In this document: piece by piece, positions 55,634 to 63,747 of the stretch
How the letters are laid out: each line of letters starts with the position of its first letter
Numbering within the stretch: position 1 is the stretch's first letter
From: Pedobacter nyackensis
Lineage (GTDB): Bacteria > Bacteroidota > Bacteroidia > Sphingobacteriales > Sphingobacteriaceae
DNA length: 64,000 nt
Assembly (NCBI RefSeq): GCF_900176505.1
Contig: NZ_FWYB01000001.1
Span: 655,400 to 719,399, forward strand
Direction: 5' to 3'
Translations under genes and position numbers: made by a program
Notes under the pieces: generated by a model
Told to the model about the DNA's origin: nothing
Databases searched by the model: none
Seen by the model: the letters and a program-made list of their open reading frames with translations, nothing else

Positions 55634-56494
55634 ATGAGAGAAATTAAAATAGAAAAGTCTATTACCAATAGAAGCGAGGATTCTATTGATCGTTATCTTC
55701 AGGAGATTTCAAAGTATCCATTGCTTTCCGTTGATGAGGAGGTGATTTTAGCAAAAAAGATCCGCTCGGGTGATGCAATGGCATTACAACGATTGGTGAA
55801 TTGTAATTTGAGGTTTGTGGTTTCAGTAGCTAAGAAGTATGCTATAGAAGGGGTGTCGCTGGCCGATTTGATTTCGGAAGGGAACATTGGTTTGGTGAAG
55901 GCTGCCGAGCGCTTTGATGCAAGTCGTGGATTCAAATTCATATCCTATGCAGTATGGTGGATCAGACAGGCAATTCTGCTCAGCCTGGGGGCATATAAGC
56001 GAATGATCCGCCTTCCCATGAATCAGCTGACTGGCGTTATGGATCTATTCAAAGCCGAGTGTGTACTGGAACAACGCCTGCATCGTTTGCCGACCGTAAA
56101 CGAGTTGGCTGAATTTATGGGCGTGGCCCATGAACGGATCCTCGAATATTGGTCTTATTCGCCCATTACCTTTTCTCTGGATAGCCCCTCGAACAATGAT
56201 GAAGATGAATGGATGACTGTCAGGAAAGATCCAGTTGCAATCCAACCGGATGCAGGCCTGGAGCAGGAGGCCTTGCAGGTTAATATAGAACTGATGATGC
56301 GGGTGTTGAGTACGCGTGAAAAACGTATCCTCCGTTTGGCTTATGGTATGGAAGGCTGCCGACCGCTCCAAAACGAAGATATCAGTGAGGTACTCGGCAT
56401 TAGTCCTGAAACCATCCGTCGCGCTAAGGCGAAAGCACTGTTTACTTTGCGTAAAATAGGGTCTATAAAAATGATGCAGGAATATCTTCGGTAG
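55634..56494 (+). CDS. Divergent sigma-70 factor (RpoD-like, group 2)
   Basis: The 286-aa protein begins [20 protein letters not shown], much like the Bacteroidetes housekeeping sigma factor, and keeps region 1.2 ([16 protein letters not shown]), region 2 ([49 protein letters not shown]) and region 3. Region 4 is changed: [21 protein letters not shown], where the primary factor usually has a RERVRQI-type recognition helix. The region 2.3/2.4 end also differs ([13 protein letters not shown]). It is therefore an alternative sigma with its own promoter set, not rpoD itself. A long, structured spacer precedes it. Confidence 0.85.
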   Translation: MREIKIEKSITNRSEDSIDRYLQEISKYPLLSVDEEVILAKKIRSGDAMALQRLVNCNLRFVVSVAKKYAIEGVSLADLISEGNIGLVKAAERFDASRGFKFISYAVWWIRQAILLSLGAYKRMIRLPMNQLTGVMDLFKAECVLEQRLHRLPTVNELAEFMGVAHERILEYWSYSPITFSLDSPSNNDEDEWMTVRKDPVAIQPDAGLEQEALQVNIELMMRVLSTREKRILRLAYGMEGCRPLQNEDISEVLGISPETIRRAKAKALFTLRKIGSIKMMQEYLR

Positions 56495-56638
56495 CTTTAT
56501 CTTATACCTATTAAATAAAAGATGGAATATGGATTATTTTTTTCAGGTAATTCTGTACTTTTAAAGCCTGGTTTTCATCTCTGAAATATGCGTTAAAACA
56601 GCTACTGACGACCATTCTTAAAAAATAGGCATTGCATT

Positions 56639-57262
56639 ATGAAGACTTACAGGATTTACATCAACGATAATACCCTATATATATCCGCCTCTGTTCCGGA
56701 TTTTGTTGAAAATATTGAGCAACTAAGCGTTGTAGGCTTTCATTTTCCTACGTTTTTTAAGCAGATATCCGATCTGTCTGGTAAAACATATTTGTTACAG
56801 GATCCTGATCCTAAAGCCTTGTTTCAAATTATCAAATCCAGTTGTACCATTATTAAGGCAGCAGGTGGATTAGTGGCCAATGCCAGTGGAAATTTCCTGT
56901 TTATTTTTAGGAATAAGAAATGGGATCTGCCTAAAGGAAAGGTCGAGAAGGATGAGAAAATGAAACAGGCTGCCCTACGCGAAGTGGAGGAAGAATGCGG
57001 TGTAAAGATCTTTAGCAACGATGAAAAGTTGTGTAAAACCTATCATGTGTATGAGATGGGTGGTAAAGTTGTTTTAAAGAAAACCAACTGGTACAGCATG
57101 ACCGTTAAGGGAGTCCCAAAGTTAGTCCCGCAAAAAGAGGAAGGCATTACTAAAGCCGTCTGGTTAAGCAGGACCGAGTTGGATCAGATTGTTGCCAATA
57201 CTTATCCATCTATTATGGATGTACTGGAAGCAGGAGCGTTGCTTGGGCAACGCGTATTATAA
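56639..57262 (+). CDS. Nudix hydrolase
   Basis: The 207-aa protein has an N-terminal part of about 75 residues of unknown fold. The Nudix domain follows, with box GKVEKDEKMKQAALREVEEE (about 101-120) continuing CGV, matching Gx5Ex7REUxEExGU. SGNFLFIFRNKKWDLPKGK precedes it. It likely cleaves a nucleoside diphosphate-linked compound; the substrate is unknown. Its stop overlaps the convergent coaD gene by 6 bases. Confidence 0.88.
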   Translation: MKTYRIYINDNTLYISASVPDFVENIEQLSVVGFHFPTFFKQISDLSGKTYLLQDPDPKALFQIIKSSCTIIKAAGGLVANASGNFLFIFRNKKWDLPKGKVEKDEKMKQAALREVEEECGVKIFSNDEKLCKTYHVYEMGGKVVLKKTNWYSMTVKGVPKLVPQKEEGITKAVWLSRTELDQIVANTYPSIMDVLEAGALLGQRVL

Positions 57263-57718
57263 GTACTGAATCGCTTCCTTTGGTAAAAACGGGCTAACAT
57301 CACCATTGTTACGCAAAATATCGCGTACAATGGTCGAGCTTATGGCTGAATACTCTGGTTTACTCAATATAAAGATGGTCTCCATTTCTGGCATCATGGT
57401 CTGATTGATCTGAGCAATGGCTCTTTCATATTCGAAATCTGCCACAGAACGGATACCTCTAACCATATAGTTAGCGTTAATCTTTTTACAGAAATCTACC
57501 GTCAGCCCCTCGTAAAGCTGGACTTCTACACCAGGGGTATCGGCAAATACTGTTTTAACAATTTCTTCACGCTTTTCTGCGGATAAAAAACTCTGTTTCG
57601 AGCTGTTTAATCCGATACCCACTACAATTTTGTCAAATAAAGGGACAGCGCGCTTTAATATGTCTACGTGAGCGATTGTAATGGGGTCAAAAGAACCGGG
57701 AAAGAGTGCGATTTTCAT
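57257..57718 (-). CDS. coaD: Phosphopantetheine adenylyltransferase
   Basis: The 153-aa enzyme has the nucleotidyltransferase motif ALFPGSFDPITIAHVDILKR (His16-type motif with AH), VRGIRSVADFEYE (about 87-99) and SSTIVRDILRNNGDVSPFLP near the end. It joins 4'-phosphopantetheine and ATP to dephospho-CoA. It is on the same strand as rsmD, 60 bases downstream of it. The spacer contains a partial copy of the repeat seen at 63410. Confidence 0.95.
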   Translation of the reverse strand: MKIALFPGSFDPITIAHVDILKRAVPLFDKIVVGIGLNSSKQSFLSAEKREEIVKTVFADTPGVEVQLYEGLTVDFCKKINANYMVRGIRSVADFEYERAIAQINQTMMPEMETIFILSKPEYSAISSTIVRDILRNNGDVSPFLPKEAIQYL

Positions 57719-57778
57719 AAGTGTATGATTTGCTTTTTATCGGTTATGATGGTTTCATCAGTTTATAGTTTGCTTTTA

Positions 57779-58318
57779 TTATTGTGGTTTTTCAAAGAAG
57801 CTAAAAGATGAGTTACCATAACGACGGGTTTCTTTATAACCCGGCTGGTCTTTCATTTTCAGTAAAGATGGATGTTCCACAATTAACAAACCGTTATCAG
57901 TAAGTAAATTGTTTTTTAACACCAGTTCTGGTATCAATGGAATGGTTGGTAAATCGTAGGGTGGATCTGCAAAAATGATCTGGTATGTATCTTTGCAACT
58001 CTCCAGAAATTTAAAAACATCAGCTTTTTGCACGTCAATTTCTGGCAGGTCGTATTTTTTGATCACTGATTTTAACCAAAACACACAACCCGAGTGCTTA
58101 TCTACCGACGTTACCTGTTTAATCCCTCTCGAAGCAAACTCAATACTGATGTTTCCTGTTCCGGAAAACAAGTCGAGCACCTTACATTCTTCAAAATCGT
58201 AAGTATTATACAGAATGTTGAAAAGAGCTTCTTTGGCCATGTCGGTCGTTGGTCTTACCGGTAAGCTTTCCGGGGCATTAAAGCGGATGCCTTTTAATTT
58301 TCCTCCTATTATTCGCAT
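57779..58318 (-). CDS. rsmD: 16S rRNA (guanine966-N2)-methyltransferase RsmD
   Basis: The 179-aa enzyme starts MRIIGGKLKGIRFNAP, the family signature, with VRPTTDMAKEALFNIL, the SAM-binding LDLFSGTGNISIEFASRG (about 49-66) and the catalytic FADPPYDLP (about 115-123). It methylates the small-subunit rRNA. Its start overlaps the upstream DUF3822 gene by 10 bases. Confidence 0.94.
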   Translation of the reverse strand: MRIIGGKLKGIRFNAPESLPVRPTTDMAKEALFNILYNTYDFEECKVLDLFSGTGNISIEFASRGIKQVTSVDKHSGCVFWLKSVIKKYDLPEIDVQKADVFKFLESCKDTYQIIFADPPYDLPTIPLIPELVLKNNLLTDNGLLIVEHPSLLKMKDQPGYKETRRYGNSSFSFFEKPQ

Positions 58319-59139
58319 AAATCAAGGGCTAGGAGGCTACTGTAATAATGAGCAGGCATATCGTCTAAAATCTTGTGGTCTATTTCTTTTGCCGGTGGCA
58401 AATTGAAATTTATGGTGTGGAAATATTTTTGGATACACTGGTAATAGTCGTCGCCATCATGGATCACACCACTTAAGTATACTTCAGTGTTCGAGGTATT
58501 GATGTTAAGTTGACTGATGATCAGTAGCAGGTAATAGTTAAATTCTTCTGCATTATCCGTCTGGTAATAATTCTGAAAGATCAATTGCTCTGCTTTAGTA
58601 TACAGTGCATTGAAAGAAGATGCGGTGAAATCCAGCAGTAAAACCGTTTTTTTAGTCTGCGCCGCCAGTGCCAGTACAGGCGCATTCTGTGCAAACATTT
58701 TGCAATTGTTTAATGCGTTTTCCAGTGTTTCTTCAGTGAATTTCTGAAGGGTAAAAATCGAGGTAAAGCCAAAAGTACTAAAGGGTCTGGCATATAGGTT
58801 ATTCGATTGCTCTTCAGCAAAGAATTTGGCATATTGGTTCACTTGTTCCGGATCAAATAGTTCGTTGGGAACGCAGATGGAATTTTCGGTGTATACGGCA
58901 GCTTTAATTTCTTTGAATGGAAGGGTTAAATAAACATCATTCTTAAGTTTTATCGCCAGGATTGCGGGTACATTGTCGCATTCCTGCTCATCATATACTG
59001 CTTTTAGCTGCTTGCTTTGCTTATCTATGATCGCATACGAGAAACTATCTGGTGTTATTTTCAACAACAGATCACAATCTGCAGCCGTATTGAGGTCAAA
59101 TTCAGGATCAACCAATAGTATGCTGTTCTTATTATCCAT
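58309..59139 (-). CDS. DUF3822-family protein
   Basis: The 276-aa cytoplasmic protein has the order typical of DUF3822: LLKITPDSFSYAIIDKQ, then LYARPFSTFGFTSIF, TVLLLDFTASSFNALYT and NTEVYLSGVIHDGDDYY, suggestive of an actin-like fold. The role of the family is unknown; it is widespread in Bacteroidetes next to rsmD. It has a TAATTTTG -7 box just upstream on the minus strand and is divergent from a helicase gene. Together with rsmD and coaD it forms a likely operon. Confidence 0.85.
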   Translation of the reverse strand: MDNKNSILLVDPEFDLNTAADCDLLLKITPDSFSYAIIDKQSKQLKAVYDEQECDNVPAILAIKLKNDVYLTLPFKEIKAAVYTENSICVPNELFDPEQVNQYAKFFAEEQSNNLYARPFSTFGFTSIFTLQKFTEETLENALNNCKMFAQNAPVLALAAQTKKTVLLLDFTASSFNALYTKAEQLIFQNYYQTDNAEEFNYYLLLIISQLNINTSNTEVYLSGVIHDGDDYYQCIQKYFHTINFNLPPAKEIDHKILDDMPAHYYSSLLALDLCE

Positions 59140-59144
59140 ATTAG

Positions 59145-59152
59145 CAAAATTA
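59145..59152 (-). promoter_or_regulatory. -7 box of DUF3822 gene
   Basis: On the minus strand TAATTTTG fits TAnnTTTG and ends 5 bases before the ATG at 59139, so again a very short leader is expected. Confidence 0.5.
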
Positions 59153-59191
59153 ATCCTTTTTTCTATAAGATCACCATCGCATATTTGTTAA

Positions 59192-60634
59192 ATGGATAAA
59201 GCAGCAATTATAGCCCAGTCTTACGAATTCATTCCTACAGCCGAACAGTTGGATTTTTGTAATGAAATGGCTTCCTTTTTATCGCATGGACTGGATAGTC
59301 AGTGTTTTATATTGCGGGGCTATGCGGGGACGGGAAAAACGACTTCTGTAGGTGCCCTGGTAAAGGCTTTGCCAAAATTTAAAATTCGTTCGGTCTTACT
59401 CGCTCCAACAGGTAGGGCCGCGAAGGTAATGAGCAATTATACGGGTAAAAAAGCGCTCACCATTCACAAGAAAATATATAGAAAACGTTCGGCTGTGGCC
59501 ACAGATTTGTCATTTCAGCTGGCTCCAAACCTTGCCGAGCATACCCTCTTTATCATTGATGAGGCTTCGATGGTTGCTGATGAATGGGTTAGCCATACAG
59601 GTTCTTCGTTTTTAAAAGACCTGATGGAGTTTGTGTACAATGGGAAAAACTGTGCCGCTTTATTTGTCGGGGATACGGCGCAGCTGCCTCCGGTAGGGAG
59701 CATCGATAGTCCGGCTTTAAACGCGGCCTATGTGATGGCTAATTTTGGTAAGGAGGTAAAGGCCGTTGAACTGAAGGAAGTCGTGCGTCAGGAAAAGGAA
59801 TCGGGGATACTGGCCAATGCGACCATGCTACGTAAATTGATTAACGATCTGGAAGCTGCGCATGACTCGGAAGTGGTTTTGCCTAAGTTTATCACTAAAG
59901 ACTATAAGGACATTTTCAGGATGACAGGCTTGAAGCTGGTGGAAGGCCTGGAATATGCCTACAGTAAATTTGGTATCGAAAATTCACTCGTGGTTTGTCG
60001 TTCAAATAAATCAGCCAATGTATATAACCAGCAAATCAGAGCCAGATTGCTGTACCGTGAAGAAGAACTCACCGGTGGCGATCAGATTATGGTCGTGCGG
60101 AACAATTATTTCTGGCTGCCGGAGAACGAGTCTACCGCTTTTATTGCCAATGGCGATATGGCCAAAGTAGTTCGCGTTAGGCGTACCGAAGAACGGTATG
60201 GCTTCCGCTTTGCAGAGGTGCAGCTGGAGTTTCTGGATTTTCCCGAAGCAGGACAGGTTACGTGTAAGGTGATGCTGGATACTTTGACCGTTGAGGCGCC
60301 AAATTTATCTTACGAGCAAAGCAACAAGCTTTTTGAGGAGTTAAACCTCGACTATGAGCACATTAAAAATAAGCGCGACAGGTATAACGCGATTAAAGAA
60401 GATCCTTATTATAACGCGCTGCAGATAAAGTTTGCCTATGCGGTAACTTGTCATAAGGCGCAAGGTGGACAATGGGATGCTGTTTTTGTTGATCAGGGCT
60501 ATTTAACTGATGAAATGGTGGACATGGATTTTTTAAGGTGGCTATACACAGGGGTGACAAGAGCGAAAAAAGAATTATTTTTAGTAAATTTTGCTCCGAA
60601 TCTGTTTTTAGCTCCGGCTGAGGATCAATTTTAA
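59192..60634 (+). CDS. RecD-like ATP-dependent DNA helicase
   Basis: The 480-aa protein has superfamily 1 motifs: Walker A LRGYAGTGKTTSVGAL (about 34-50), APTGRAAKVMS (motif Ia), FIIDEASMV (motif II), FVGDTAQLPPVGS (motif III), and near the end YAVTCHKAQGGQWDAVFVD and WLYTGVTRAKKELFLV (motifs V/VI). This layout is that of RecD/RecD2-type 5'-3' helicases, without the long N-terminal part of RecD2. It is common in Bacteroidetes next to DUF3822. Confidence 0.9.
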   Translation: MDKAAIIAQSYEFIPTAEQLDFCNEMASFLSHGLDSQCFILRGYAGTGKTTSVGALVKALPKFKIRSVLLAPTGRAAKVMSNYTGKKALTIHKKIYRKRSAVATDLSFQLAPNLAEHTLFIIDEASMVADEWVSHTGSSFLKDLMEFVYNGKNCAALFVGDTAQLPPVGSIDSPALNAAYVMANFGKEVKAVELKEVVRQEKESGILANATMLRKLINDLEAAHDSEVVLPKFITKDYKDIFRMTGLKLVEGLEYAYSKFGIENSLVVCRSNKSANVYNQQIRARLLYREEELTGGDQIMVVRNNYFWLPENESTAFIANGDMAKVVRVRRTEERYGFRFAEVQLEFLDFPEAGQVTCKVMLDTLTVEAPNLSYEQSNKLFEELNLDYEHIKNKRDRYNAIKEDPYYNALQIKFAYAVTCHKAQGGQWDAVFVDQGYLTDEMVDMDFLRWLYTGVTRAKKELFLVNFAPNLFLAPAEDQF

Positions 60635-60646
60635 AAACATAAAACC

Positions 60647-60689
60647 ATCATAAACATACGCTTTCAAATAGGATGAATATGTTTATGAT
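60647..60689. repeat. Hairpin element 1 (ACCATCAT...ATGATAGC family)
   Basis: ATCATAAACATA (60647-60658) and its perfect complement (60678-60689) enclose a 19-base loop. Outside, AAACC and AGCTT leave a 3-base mismatch then pair again. The outer letters match element 2 at 63410-63524 although the inner stem differs. Confidence 0.6.
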
Positions 60690-60739
60690 AGCTTAATAGC
60701 CTTTAAAATTAAATACAAACTAATGAAAAAACTGAAATT

Positions 60740-61426
60740 ATGAGATTTGCATACTCTGTTAAACAAAAAATGAAGATCGCAATGTTGTTGTTCTGCATCA
60801 TGGCCTGCACCTTGTTGATTCGTTTTTTGGAAGACAAAAGTGTGAAGAGTATGAACGAGTCATTTGTATCGATGTACAACGACCGACTGATTCCTGCTAC
60901 AGATCTGTTTTATGTAGCAGAGAATGCTTACTTAAAAATGTCTGTGTTTGAGGATGCATTGTACGGTCCGGATCAGCTTTTTAATGCGGCAACTTTAAAG
61001 TCAAAATTGAATAATCTTAATGTTTCTATTGATTCCTTAATCAATAAATATGGTAAAACTTTCCTGGTAACGAAGGAAAAGGAACAGCTGGAAGAACTAA
61101 AAAAGGGGCTAACCAGTACGGTTAAGGTGGAAGATAGGATTCTTGAAATCGCTACCAATAAAGGAATAAACGAAGCAAGGGCGCTTTACAACAGTGAAGG
61201 CCGAAGCTCGTCCACCAAAACCATCAAGAAGTTATCAGAGCTAATGAGTATACAGAAACAGATTGGCGAGGAATTGATTAAAGATTCGGCCTTTATGGTA
61301 TCCGGTAATCAGCTGTATTCTACATTTCAGGTAGTTTTAGCCATCGTAATTGGTATTCTGATTGTCGGGATTGTATTTACCTCTAATGTGGTAAAAATTA
61401 GTAATGATAAGTTTAACCTGAATTAG
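60740..61426 (+). CDS. Sensor-only four-helix-bundle membrane protein (MCP-like)
   Basis: The 228-aa protein has a membrane helix near the start (about 13-28), a helical periplasmic bundle (about 35-195) and a second membrane helix (about 199-218, VVLAIVIGILIVGIVFT), then about 10 residues. This is the 4HB_MCP sensor topology, but no HAMP, methyl-accepting, kinase or cyclase domain follows. It is complete with start and stop, so it is not cut by the window. Its job may be to pass a signal by protein contact. It lies 91 bases before an ECF sigma gene on the same strand. Role unknown. Confidence 0.75.
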   Translation: MRFAYSVKQKMKIAMLLFCIMACTLLIRFLEDKSVKSMNESFVSMYNDRLIPATDLFYVAENAYLKMSVFEDALYGPDQLFNAATLKSKLNNLNVSIDSLINKYGKTFLVTKEKEQLEELKKGLTSTVKVEDRILEIATNKGINEARALYNSEGRSSSTKTIKKLSELMSIQKQIGEELIKDSAFMVSGNQLYSTFQVVLAIVIGILIVGIVFTSNVVKISNDKFNLN

Positions 61427-61472
61427 GTAAAGAATATAGTTTTTTTCATGTATATTGATGTAATATTTTAGT

Positions 61473-61480
61473 TATGTTTG
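61473..61480 (+). promoter_or_regulatory. -7 box of ECF sigma gene
   Basis: TATGTTTG fits TAnnTTTG; a TTG lies 15 bases upstream. The expected leader to the ATG at 61518 is about 30 bases. Confidence 0.45.
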
Positions 61481-61517
61481 AGTATAAATAAGGGAAAAAA
61501 CAGTAAGAATACCAAAT

Positions 61518-62132
61518 ATGGAATGTAAGGTGCCAAATGTGCTTGAAAATGAACGTTTTCTTCTTCAGGAGGCTTCTGCGGGCAGTAGAGAGGCGTACAC
61601 CACCTTATATACCTTTTACCTTCCTAAATTGTATAAATACATTTACCCCTTTGTTAAGTTTTCTAAAGAAGACACGGAAGAGATTCTCCACGACATGTTT
61701 ATGAAAATATGGGAGCGAAAGGAGGGACTTTCAAATATAAAATCCTTTAACAGCTACCTGTATAGCATGGCAAGAAACAAGCTTGTCAATTTGCATGAAC
61801 ATACTAAAGTAAAGCAAAAAGCCATCAATTATATGGTTGCTCATGCTGTCCATACCGGAAACAGTACTGATGACAATTATATTTATGTACAATATCAGGA
61901 AGTAATCCAGCAAGCTATCAATGCGCTGCCACCAAAGCGCAAGCGCATATTTGAAATGAGCGCTTATGAGGAACTATCACAAGATGAGATTGCAACTGCA
62001 TTGGCAATATCTAAGTCGATGGTTAAAAAGCAATTGTATGCTGCCACCAGACATGTAAAGGAATACCTGCGTTTGCATACGGATCTGACCGCATTTATCG
62101 CCATTTGTCTGACGGCGGGATTATTAAAATAG
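61518..62132 (+). CDS. ECF RNA polymerase sigma factor (FecI-like) 2
   Basis: The 204-aa protein has region 2 (LYTFYLPKLYKYIYPF, EILHDMFMKIWERKEGL, FNSYLYSMARNKLVN) and region 4 (LPPKRKRIFEMSAYEELSQD, then ALAISKSMVKKQLYAATRHV). It ends with a hydrophobic tail (LTAFIAICLTAGLLK), like the sigma factor at 26856-27443. It is followed by a fecR gene after 78 bases and a susC gene, so it should control that receptor. Confidence 0.92.
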   Translation: MECKVPNVLENERFLLQEASAGSREAYTTLYTFYLPKLYKYIYPFVKFSKEDTEEILHDMFMKIWERKEGLSNIKSFNSYLYSMARNKLVNLHEHTKVKQKAINYMVAHAVHTGNSTDDNYIYVQYQEVIQQAINALPPKRKRIFEMSAYEELSQDEIATALAISKSMVKKQLYAATRHVKEYLRLHTDLTAFIAICLTAGLLK

Positions 62133-62210
62133 AAAATATTTTATTTTTTTGTTTAGGGGGGTATCTAATTTTAATCCCTCCCTGTCTTACTATTAAAACA
62201 GCTTAATCTT

Positions 62211-63404
62211 ATGACTCTAAATCAAATAAAGGAACTTCTACAATTCATTGCTGCGGGGAATGCTACAAAAGCGCAGGAAGATGCCTTTGTTGAATGGTTA
62301 GACAATTGTGATAAGGCAGATTATCAGGAAGCAATTGCAGAATGGGAAAGATTATTGGAACAGGAACCAGTGTATGCTGCTCAATATCCGGCATTAACTT
62401 CAAGAATAGAAGCAAGTCTTAATAAAGCTGATATCCCTGTAATTCCACTTTATGGAAAAGAGAAAGATAAACGCAGTTCAGTAAATTGGAAAATGATTGC
62501 TGCTTCTGTGATCCTGATCCTTGCTATGGGCAGTTTCTTTTATTTCGGTAAGGATAAATTACAAAAAACGGCTTCCAATCACCAGACTATGGATATTAAA
62601 CCCGGCGGAAATAACGCAGTGTTGATACTAGGTGATGGCTCAGAAGTAAATCTAAATAGTATTAAGAATGGCGAAGTGGCCATGCAGGCCGGAATTAAGG
62701 TAGAGAAGCGTGCTGATGGACAGTTGATTTATACCATCGTTAAAAACGCTGAAAACAGAAGCAAAGAATTGTTTAATACCATACAAACCCCAATTGGAGG
62801 TCAGTATCGGATCAATTTACCTGACGGGAGCCTGGTATGGTTAAATGCAGCATCCTCATTGCGTTACCCTACATCTTTTAGTGGTGATGAACGTAGGGTA
62901 GAATTGATTGGCGAAGCCTATTTTGAGATAGCAAAAGACAAAGCCAGGCCCTTTCGCGTAGTGAGTCACCAGCAAACGGTTGAAGTGTTGGGAACACACT
63001 TTAACGTTAACAGCTACGAAGATGAGGATAATACAAGAACTACTTTACTTGAGGGCGGCGTAAAGATTTATGCCAGGGCAAATAAAGAAACTTTGGTATT
63101 AAAGCCGGGCCAGCAGTCGCAGGTTAGTGCAAATTCAATCAATGTAAAAGATGTTGACGCAAGCGATGCGGCAGCATGGAAAGACGGGTATTTTGTCTTC
63201 AATGCTGAAAGTATTCCTTCAGCAATGCGTAAAATAGCGCGTTGGTATGATTTGGAAATATCATATGAAGGAGATATTAATCAGGATCTTGCAGGGTCAG
63301 TATCGCGCTTCACAAATGTATCTGAAGTGCTTAAAACACTGGAATTAACCGGTCTGGTGCATTTTAAAGTCGATGGCCGCAAGGTCAGAGTTATTGCTAA
63401 TTAA
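62211..63404 (+). CDS. FecR-family anti-sigma factor 2
   Basis: The 397-aa protein has an N-terminal cytoplasmic part, a membrane helix (about 99-117, MIAASVILILAMGSFFYFG) and a periplasmic FecR domain with GGNNAVLILGDGSEV, NLPDGSLVWLNAASSLRYP, VELIGEAYFEIAKD, EVLGTHFNVNSYED and TTLLEGGVKI. It parallels the FecR at 25604-26752 almost motif for motif. The spacer in front holds the GGGTAT block shared by both FecR genes. Confidence 0.93.
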   Translation: MTLNQIKELLQFIAAGNATKAQEDAFVEWLDNCDKADYQEAIAEWERLLEQEPVYAAQYPALTSRIEASLNKADIPVIPLYGKEKDKRSSVNWKMIAASVILILAMGSFFYFGKDKLQKTASNHQTMDIKPGGNNAVLILGDGSEVNLNSIKNGEVAMQAGIKVEKRADGQLIYTIVKNAENRSKELFNTIQTPIGGQYRINLPDGSLVWLNAASSLRYPTSFSGDERRVELIGEAYFEIAKDKARPFRVVSHQQTVEVLGTHFNVNSYEDEDNTRTTLLEGGVKIYARANKETLVLKPGQQSQVSANSINVKDVDASDAAAWKDGYFVFNAESIPSAMRKIARWYDLEISYEGDINQDLAGSVSRFTNVSEVLKTLELTGLVHFKVDGRKVRVIAN

Positions 63405-63409
63405 ATCCT

Positions 63410-63524
63410 ATGAAACCATCATGATTTTTCAAAAAACCACAGGGGAATGACTATAAACCGAGCTTGCGAGTTCTTGAACACTAGAATACAATAAAAACCG
63501 GTGAAAAAATCATGATAGCTTCAT
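63410..63524. repeat. Hairpin element 2 (ACCATCAT...ATGATAGC family)
   Basis: ATCATGATTTTT (63418-63429) pairs perfectly with 63505-63516; outer ATGAA (63410-63414) pairs with TTCAT (63520-63524), leaving the same ACC/AGC mismatch as element 1. The loop is about 75 bases. A 13-base exact copy of its left end (ATGAAACCATCAT) is present in reverse at 57746-57758. Confidence 0.6.
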
Positions 63525-63747
63525 CACAAATAAAAAACAAATAATAGACAGATGAAAACCACAATATAAAATCAACTAACCAAATAACCTAAACCAATAA
63601 AGTATGAAGAAATAGAGACTCACCACACAAAGGTTGTCTTGATAAAAACCGGGAGGTGCTTGGAACCACCTCCACGGTTAATTTGTCTGGACCTAACCTA
63701 AATAATTTTCGAAGACCATTTATTGTCAATCCAAACTAAACAAAAGT
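63525..63747 (+). other. susC leader with stable hairpin
   Basis: About 220 bases without a gene. A hairpin of AACCG-GGAGGTG (63647-63658) with CACCTCC-A-CGGTT (63667-63679) has 12 bp, one bulged A and an 8-base loop. No T-run follows. It lies 68 bases before the susC start and could be a leader attenuator or processing site. Confidence 0.5.
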
